A stretch of DNA of 41,645 nt. It comes from Gilliamella sp. Choc5-1 (GTDB lineage: Bacteria; Pseudomonadota; Gammaproteobacteria; Enterobacterales; Orbaceae). Shown one piece after another: positions 36,346 through 41,645 of this stretch. Under the pieces are notes generated by a model. The model saw nothing but the letters and a program-made list of their open reading frames with translations. It searched no databases and was not told the DNA's origin. The stretch lies in assembly GCF_001690595.1 (NCBI RefSeq), contig NZ_LZHH01000047.1, positions 1 to 41,645 of the forward strand. Reading direction: 5' to 3'. Made by a program: the position numbers and the translations under genes. The first letter of the stretch is position 1. The number at the start of each line of letters is the position of its first letter.

Positions 36346-37623
36346 ATGTCCAATTCATCAGCTAAAAAAGTCGCTTTTGCCGCTTTTATTGGTACGACCA
36401 TTGAATGGTATGATTTTTATATCTATGCCTTGGCATCAGTATTAATATTTGGTCAGCTTTTTTTTCCTGATGATAATCAATTTGTGCAAATCTTAGGATC
36501 TTTTGCCACCTTTGCCGTGGGATTTTTATCACGTCCTTTAGGAGCGTTACTATTTGGTCATATTGGTGATCGTTTGGGGCGTAAAAAATCGTTAATTACT
36601 ACGTTAGTTTTGATGGGGTGTGCCACCACCTGTGTTGGTTTATTACCCTCTTATCAACAAGCAGGCATTTTATCACCAATTTTATTGGTTACATTACGCA
36701 TCTTACAAGGGATTGCGGTTGGTGGTGAATGGGGCGGTGCCGTGCTTATGACCAATGAACATGCCCCCAAAGGGTTGAAAAACTTCTTTTCCTCCTTTGC
36801 ACAGTGGGGAAGCCCAGCAGGAAATATTTTAGCATTATTGGTCTTTTCTTATATTATCCGTTCACCTATAGCTGAGCTTATTAATAGTGGCTATTGGCGT
36901 ATTCCATTTTTAGCCAGTTCTATTTTATTAATTATTGGCATTATTGCTAGAGTCACCTTAACCGAGTCACCTGTCTTTATCGAATCATGCAAAAAGCAAG
37001 CAAACTTAAAGCAAGAATCAACGCCAGTTATTGAAGTTTTTAAAAAATCAACACCGCTATTAATTTTAGGCATTGGCGCTAATGTATTGTCATTTAGTGG
37101 AATATTTTCTAATACATTAATGATTGGCTATACCACTATTGCACTAGGTATTGAAAACAAGATAATTGTTGATGCCCTGTTTTGGATTGCGATTGTGCAT
37201 TTTGTTGTGCAACCTTTTATTGCCTATTTTTCAGAAAAATACTCGGCAACACGATTTTTAATTTGTTCGGCAATCTTAGCAATGGGATCGGTATTTTTAT
37301 TATTCCCAATCATTCAGATAGGCACAAAAAATAGCTTTATTATTGGTATTTCGCTCAACGTAATTTGCTACAGTGGCTTTTATGGCGTAATAGCGGGCTA
37401 TTTAAGTCGAGTTTTTCCTACCAGAATACGTTACACAGGGTTATCTATCAGCTATCAAGGTTGCGCTGCCATTTTTGGTAGCCTAATTCCGATGATAGGG
37501 GCATATATTATTTATACTTACAAAACTTTTTGGATACCATTAGCCTTGTTTTATTGTTGTTTAGCATTGATATCTATCATCTGTATCTATCTCCTAAACC
37601 GCTATCATTACTATGACGAATAA
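36346..37623 (+). CDS. MFS transporter of the metabolite:H+ symporter (MHS) group
   Basis: Proton-coupled inner-membrane transporter of 425 residues with about 12 helices. The start FIGTTIEWYDFYIYA, the loop FGHIGDRLGRKKSL and LRILQGIAVGGEWGGAVLMT are typical of the MHS family (ShiA, KgtP, ProP, YhjE). The substrate cannot be read from the sequence. It lies 12 bases upstream of pdxY on the same strand, so the two are probably cotranscribed, which raises the possibility of a vitamin B6 vitamer substrate (inference only). The ATG at 36346 has no strong ribosome site. Confidence 0.85.
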   Translation: MSNSSAKKVAFAAFIGTTIEWYDFYIYALASVLIFGQLFFPDDNQFVQILGSFATFAVGFLSRPLGALLFGHIGDRLGRKKSLITTLVLMGCATTCVGLLPSYQQAGILSPILLVTLRILQGIAVGGEWGGAVLMTNEHAPKGLKNFFSSFAQWGSPAGNILALLVFSYIIRSPIAELINSGYWRIPFLASSILLIIGIIARVTLTESPVFIESCKKQANLKQESTPVIEVFKKSTPLLILGIGANVLSFSGIFSNTLMIGYTTIALGIENKIIVDALFWIAIVHFVVQPFIAYFSEKYSATRFLICSAILAMGSVFLLFPIIQIGTKNSFIIGISLNVICYSGFYGVIAGYLSRVFPTRIRYTGLSISYQGCAAIFGSLIPMIGAYIIYTYKTFWIPLALFYCCLALISIICIYLLNRYHYYDE

Positions 37624-37635
37624 TAAGGCAAACAT

Positions 37636-38502
37636 ATGAAAACAGTATTATCAATTCAATCAAATGTTGTTTATGGTTATGCCGGTAACAAGGTATCGAC
37701 ATTAGCCATGCAGCTACAAGGCGTTGAAGTTATGCCGATCCATACCGTGCAATTATCCAGTAATACGGTTTATCCTCATTATGATGGCATAGTGCTTGGT
37801 GCTAAACAAATCACACGAATAGTTAATAGTCTAGAAAAAATTGGGGTTTTAAAGTCTATTGACGCCATTATTTCGGGCTATATTGGTCTTGCTGAACAAG
37901 GCGAAGAAATCTTAGAAGCAGTCAACAAAATTAAATACTATAACCCTAATGCTATCTATGTTTGTGATCCTGTTATGGGTGGCGATATCAATAAAGGTAG
38001 TTCACTGCCACAAGGTATTATTGATTTCTTCACTAAGCAAGCGGTTAAACAAGCCGACTATATCACACCAAATTTATTAGAATTACAAATACTTTCTGAT
38101 ATCGAAATTAAAACATTTAACGATGTACTAAATGCAATAAAAAAACTACAAAAACAGTATATTAAGGCTATATTAGTAAAAAATTTGGTGCACGCTGGCA
38201 AAACAACCGACCTATTTGAAATGGTGTTAGCAACGCCAACCCAAAACTATCATCTTGCCCGTCCACTATATGACTTTCCACATCGTCCATTAGGTGTGGG
38301 TGATTTAATTTGTAGCTTGTTTACAGCGCATCTAATTAATGGGCAATCCCAATTAATGGCGTTTGAATTAGCCGCCAATGCCGCTAATCACGTACTGGAA
38401 ATCACCAAACAAAAAGAGGCTCGAGAATTGGCAATTATTGATGCTCAAGCGTGGATTAAAAAACCAGATTTACGGTATCGGGGGATGGAGTTGATGTTAT
38501 AA
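37636..38502 (+). CDS. pdxY: Pyridoxal kinase PdxY
   Basis: Phosphorylates pyridoxal (and relatives) to the cofactor form in B6 salvage. The 288 residues (E. coli PdxY 287) follow the ribokinase-like fold: VLSIQSNVVYGYAGNKVSTL, ISGYIGLAEQGEEIL, YVCDPVMGG, DYITPNLLELQIL and the anion-hole/catalytic segment RPLGVGDLICSLFTAHL with the catalytic Asp in GVGD. AAGGCAAAC lies just upstream of the ATG. It is second in a two-gene unit with an MHS transporter. A weak hairpin follows (AAGAATA 38503 with TATTCTT 38522). Confidence 0.93.
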   Translation: MKTVLSIQSNVVYGYAGNKVSTLAMQLQGVEVMPIHTVQLSSNTVYPHYDGIVLGAKQITRIVNSLEKIGVLKSIDAIISGYIGLAEQGEEILEAVNKIKYYNPNAIYVCDPVMGGDINKGSSLPQGIIDFFTKQAVKQADYITPNLLELQILSDIEIKTFNDVLNAIKKLQKQYIKAILVKNLVHAGKTTDLFEMVLATPTQNYHLARPLYDFPHRPLGVGDLICSLFTAHLINGQSQLMAFELAANAANHVLEITKQKEARELAIIDAQAWIKKPDLRYRGMELML

Positions 38503-38576
38503 AAGAATATCATTTCTATGTTATTCTTCTAAACAATAAGTATTTTGTGCTAAAATTTTATATTAATATTTTGATT

Positions 38577-38934
38577 GATCCTATAAATAAATTTGTGTAT
38601 TTGCTCATTTTTAAACTACTCTATTGAGTAAAAAAGAAGTAAATACAAATGGACGAAAAAAGACTAAGAGAAATGGCAGCCGAGCTTGCCAAAGGAATAA
38701 AAACCCAAGAAGATTTAGGTAAATTAACCGGTTATTATGAATAAACTGGTGATCGAAACGGCCTTAAATGCTGAAATGATCGAACATCTTGGACATAGCG
38801 ATACAACAAGCATCTAAAAAATGGACAATGCCGATTAAAAATTGGAAAAGTGCGATGAGTCGATTTAGATAGAATTTGGTGACCGAGCTCACCGTCACCT
38901 TTAACTGGTAAATACACAAAATTTGGGATGGGGT
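38577..38934 (+). mobile_element. Internally deleted IS256-family element with transposase relic
   Basis: ATG at 38649 starts MDEKRLREMAAELAKGIKTQ, the N-terminus of IS256-type (mutator) transposases. A frameshift follows near 38740, then NKLVIETALNAEMIEHLGH. It is joined directly at about 38815 to the C-terminal piece KKWTMPIKNWKSAMSRF, then FGDR-like residues in a further frame up to about 38908. About 300 residues between are deleted. The ends carry imperfect inverted repeats: GATCCTATAAATAAATTTGT at 38577 and, read from the right, GACCCCATCCCAAATTTTGT ending at 38934. The element is MITE-like: unable to move alone but possibly mobilised by an intact relative. It abuts the EexN-like pseudogene. 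Confidence 0.78.
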
Positions 38935-39116
38935 CTTTGCCACAGATCTTGCATTTTCACATGCTTGTGAATTTTTATCTATTTCACCATTACGGCATTT
39001 TTTCAAAAATACTTTAAGTTCATCTTGATGCTGTTTTCAGTATTTCACCGTTTTAAAATCCTCACTACAGGCAAATAAAAAAGCAGCTAATGGGACTAAA
39101 AATAATATTTTTTCAT
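38935..39116 (-). pseudogene. EexN-like lipoprotein pseudogene
   Basis: The minus strand from ATG at 39116 encodes, after one missing base in the A run, a lipoprotein signal (LVPLAAFLFAC with a lipobox cysteine). VKY and an in-frame TGA follow, then QHQDELKVFLKKCRNGEIDK and QACENARSVAK. The Y-K/Q-H-x-x-E-x...C...C-x-NA pattern resembles the EexN entry-exclusion lipoproteins found with VirB-type conjugation systems. The IS256-type relic cuts it off at 38934. The frameshift, stop and truncation make it non-functional. The family call is moderate. Confidence 0.6.
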
Positions 39117-39366
39117 TGGTTATTCCTTGTGAATATTGATTAGTTAAAACTATATTTTTTTATTTTTAATTTTTAAATCAATTGATCAGTTTGATTTATC
39201 AAAAAAAAATTCCTTGATTATGACCTATTTTCCCAAATTAATATATTATATACTGACGTTAGTTTATTGTTTGAAAACATCTTGTCATTCCAATTTTTCA
39301 TTTCATTACATAATAAGTTTTAGGCTTTACTACATGAAAATTTATAAATAAGGGATATAATATATT
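39117..39366 (+). other. AT-rich upstream region of the AAA-TOPRIM gene
   Basis: These 250 bases are very AT-rich and have no coding frame. They must hold the promoter of the 39367 gene. AAGGGAT ends about 16 bases before its ATG. I could not choose one promoter among several TATA-like hexamers. Confidence 0.4.
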
Positions 39367-41208
39367 ATGAAAATAGCGCAATTAAAATTATTAAATTTCC
39401 GTGGATATGAAGATGTTACCATAAAATTTGCTAACGATTTTAATCTAATTATTGGAAAAAACGATATTGGAAAATCAACTATTCTTGAGGCAATGGAAAT
39501 ATTTTTTAACAATGATGTAGTAAAGGTTGATATAAATGATCTTAATGTTTTTAGTGAAAACAAGACAATGTCTATTCAAATTTCATTTATACCAAGTAAT
39601 ACGACTTATACTATTGATACAATACCAACAAATATTAAAAATGAATACCTTTTGGATCAAAATGGCTATTTAACCATAAAAAAAACTTGGGATTGTAATA
39701 ATGAAAAATTATCTAGCTTAAAAACGACAATTATATCAAACTATCCAAATAATTTTACTACACCTTTAGTGAACTTAAAAATAACAGATTTAAGAAAATT
39801 ATTATCTGAGAAATATGCTGATGTAATTGATCTTGACTCTATAAATAAGAATAAAAGTTCAGAAATAAGACAAGCAATATATTGTGCAACTCCTCATTTA
39901 ACTCTAGAAGAAACGGAAATTGACATAAATAAAGAAGATGGAAAGAAAATTTGGACAGCATTACAAAATGATCTGCCTTTATTTTTCTTATTTCAATCAG
40001 ATCGAGAAAATAGAGATTCTGATAAAGAAGTACAGACCCCATTAAAAACTATTACTAAAACAGCTATTGCTGAGCTTGAAAGTGAATTGAATCAAGTTAA
40101 AGAGAAAATCATTAATAAAGCAATTCAGATAGGTAATGAAACCCTAGATAAGTTAAAAGAAATGAGCCCTGAAATTGCTAATGTATTGAAACCAGAAATG
40201 ACAAATAAAGCATGGGATACTCTTTTTTCATTCTCATTTAGCTGTGATGATGGGATTTCAGTCAATAAAAGGGGAAGTGGTGTAAGAAGGCTTATCCTGT
40301 TGAATTATTTTAGAGCTGAAGCAGAGAGAAAAACATCAGGGAACCGCAATACTATTTATGCTATTGAAGAACCTGAAACTTCTCAGCATCCTGAATGGCA
40401 AGTAAAACTTTTTCATGCATTAATGGATTTACCCAAAAATGAAAGAACTCAAGTTATAGTAACGACTCATAGTCCATCATTAGCAAGCCTGTGCCCAATA
40501 AATAACATTATTTTTCTATTTAAGAAGAATGGAAAAATTAACATTCAAATAGAAGATAATGTTGATTTGACTGAAGTTGCTACAACGTTAGGTATTCTTC
40601 CCAATATACCTGTTGAAACTAGCACAAACCTTAAAGTTATCTTATGTCTTGAAGGACCAACAGACGTAGAATTTTTTGATAATATTTGTAACAACTTTGG
40701 TATAGATATTAACTCTGATCCGAAGATAATGTCTTTGTCTCTAGGGGGTGGGACATTGATCTATTGGGTTAATAAAAATTATCTTAGAAAGTTAAATCTC
40801 CCTGAAGTTCATATCTATGATAGGGATGTAGCCAAATATGCTCAAGCAGTTGAACTAGTCAATTCTAAGCCAAATTGTTGGGCTGTACAAACACAAATGT
40901 TGGAAATTGAAAACTATATACATCCATCTTTATATAAAGAATTTTATCCGATAGAAGATCGGTTTGTTAATTCAACTCCCGATTGGAAAAACTCATGGTC
41001 AAATAAAAATATTCCTGAGGAGCTTTCTGCATTTTTAAAATCTGAAAAAGAAGCAGGAAATCAGGCAATTAAAAATGAGAGTGCTAGTAAAATTAAAGAA
41101 GTATTTGCAACTCAATTATCTAAAAAGATGAAAAAGGAATTATTCGAAGAGTTGAATGTTTATGATGAAGTAAATGGATGGTTTGAGCAGATAAAAAAAC
41201 ATCTTTAA
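39367..41208 (+). CDS. AAA ATPase-TOPRIM nuclease, OLD-family or fused PARIS-like defence protein
   Basis: A single 613-residue protein joins an ABC/SMC-type ATPase to a TOPRIM-like nuclease. ATPase landmarks are the RecF/OLD start LKLLNFRGYEDVTIKF, Walker A GKNDIGKST (30-38), a signature-like GSGVRRLILL (303-312), Walker B IYAIEEPE (330-337) and H-loop VTTHSP (365-370); a coiled-coil insert spans about 230-270. The nuclease part begins near 422: LCLEGPTDVEFF with E429, IYDRDVAKY with D485 and D487, and MLEIENYIHP (IENY 514-517), a motif shared by OLD TOPRIM and DUF4435 (AriB) domains. All key residues are present. Relatives act against phages. No partner gene (such as GajB) is adjacent. AT content is even higher than in the neighbours, and mobile-element debris flanks it. 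Confidence 0.85.
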   Translation: MKIAQLKLLNFRGYEDVTIKFANDFNLIIGKNDIGKSTILEAMEIFFNNDVVKVDINDLNVFSENKTMSIQISFIPSNTTYTIDTIPTNIKNEYLLDQNGYLTIKKTWDCNNEKLSSLKTTIISNYPNNFTTPLVNLKITDLRKLLSEKYADVIDLDSINKNKSSEIRQAIYCATPHLTLEETEIDINKEDGKKIWTALQNDLPLFFLFQSDRENRDSDKEVQTPLKTITKTAIAELESELNQVKEKIINKAIQIGNETLDKLKEMSPEIANVLKPEMTNKAWDTLFSFSFSCDDGISVNKRGSGVRRLILLNYFRAEAERKTSGNRNTIYAIEEPETSQHPEWQVKLFHALMDLPKNERTQVIVTTHSPSLASLCPINNIIFLFKKNGKINIQIEDNVDLTEVATTLGILPNIPVETSTNLKVILCLEGPTDVEFFDNICNNFGIDINSDPKIMSLSLGGGTLIYWVNKNYLRKLNLPEVHIYDRDVAKYAQAVELVNSKPNCWAVQTQMLEIENYIHPSLYKEFYPIEDRFVNSTPDWKNSWSNKNIPEELSAFLKSEKEAGNQAIKNESASKIKEVFATQLSKKMKKELFEELNVYDEVNGWFEQIKKHL

Positions 41209-41226
41209 AATTTAGTTACCATATAG

Positions 41227-41253
41227 AACTAGGTGTTATTTCACCTAGTTTTG
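41227..41253 (+). terminator. Terminator after the AAA-TOPRIM gene
   Basis: AACTAGGTG (41227-41235) pairs with CACCTAGTT (41242-41250) around a 6-base loop, followed by TTGT. It lies 18 bases after the stop codon and just before the IS3-type element. Confidence 0.8.
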
Positions 41254-41270
41254 TAAATTTAATAAAATTG

Positions 41271-41645
41271 TTACACTACTCCTCGCCAAAAGATTAGACA
41301 GTGCCCGCCTCTATCATTTTGGAATGGCAGCACATTTTCAAACAAAAAATTAAGGGGTAAGTGTTTTTTAAATTCAACGGGAGGCAAGTAGCCTAACGAA
41401 GAATGTAATCGTTTATGATTATACCAATAAGCATAAGCCGAAAAAGCGCGTTGTAACTCAGCCGTTGAGTTAAAACGTTGGCCTTTTACAAATTCCGTTT
41501 TAATTGTTTTAAATGTCGCTTCCGCTACCGCATTGTCATATGGACACCCTTTCTTGCTTAATGAATGCGTGATATTAAATGTCTTAAAACAATCCGCTAA
41601 TAACCGATTATCAAACTCTTTACCGCGGTCTGAATGAAATAAATC
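41271..41645 (-). CDS. IS3-family transposase (OrfB-like), C-terminal part
   Basis: The last 124 codons of an integrase-core transposase run to the window edge. The segment LFHSDRGKEFDN holds the second catalytic Asp. YDNAVAEATFKTIKTE holds the catalytic Glu, and WYNHKRLHSSLGYLPPVEF is the typical IS3/IS150-group C-terminus. The stop TAA (41273-41271) lies inside the likely terminal inverted repeat (ACTCCTCGCCAAAAGATTAG and onward, about 41276-41300), as is usual for this family. This copy shows no frameshift or stop within the window and may be intact beyond it. Confidence 0.88.
   Translation of the reverse strand, partial: DLFHSDRGKEFDNRLLADCFKTFNITHSLSKKGCPYDNAVAEATFKTIKTEFVKGQRFNSTAELQRAFSAYAYWYNHKRLHSSLGYLPPVEFKKHLPLNFLFENVLPFQNDRGGHCLIFWRGVV

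Noticed and set aside
38735-39006. Short minus-strand open frames over the IS256 relic and EexN-like pseudogene
   Set aside because: They run through the junction of two unrelated sequences, so they are frames created by the insertion, not genes.

Overview
The window is low-GC gammaproteobacterial chromosome. Its housekeeping genes look like close relatives of the Escherichia coli ones (asd, nag, fabZ-lpxA-lpxB-rnhB, menA-rraA, dprA/def, grpE/nadK, carAB, dppABCDF), but the E. coli neighbourhoods are repeatedly cut and rejoined. AT-rich codon use, relics of IS481, IS1182, IS256 and IS3 families, a VgrG (type VI secretion) start and an EexN-like lipoprotein relic would suit an Orbaceae gut symbiont such as Gilliamella. 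That taxonomic guess is inference; no rRNA gene is present.

Layout. 1-1060: start of a vgrG on the minus strand, then an 860-base gap with a 13-bp tandem repeat and a decayed IS481-type transposase. 1061-7300: asd, convergent with the GlcNAc regulon nagB-nagA-nagC; nagE is divergent, and the shared nagB/nagE control region carries a near-consensus CRP site. 7460-9005: fkpA-tusD-tusC (minus; no tusB found). 9169-12247: fabZ-lpxA-lpxB-rnhB (lipid A/fatty acid synthesis plus RNase HII). 12252-14253: a YiiX-like amidase and ndh on the minus strand. 14474-17871: a membrane fusion protein with two ABC-2 permeases and no ATPase gene. 18013-19496: menA-rraA. 19585-23579: dprA/def and grpE/nadK divergent pairs and pgpA; grpE has a clear sigma-32 promoter. 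23679-29338: argF divergent from carAB, with an ARG-box-like site between. 29339-30509: an IS scar and the dpp control region. 30510-36207: dppABCDF dipeptide importer. 36346-38502: an MHS-type transporter with pdxY. 38577-41645: an accessory patch with an internally deleted IS256 element, an EexN-like lipoprotein pseudogene, an intact AAA ATPase-TOPRIM (OLD/PARIS-like) nuclease gene, and the end of an IS3-family element.

How the genes work together. GlcNAc enters through NagE as GlcNAc-6-P and is converted by NagA and NagB to fructose-6-P; NagC senses GlcNAc-6-P. NagE lacks its own EIIA domain and must borrow one. ArgF and CarAB both serve carbamoyl phosphate/arginine metabolism and share one intergenic region. 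The main candidate for an unusual system is the single-gene AAA-TOPRIM nuclease at 39367-41208, in a stretch bounded by mobile-element debris. A second candidate is the ATPase-less export operon at 14601-17871.
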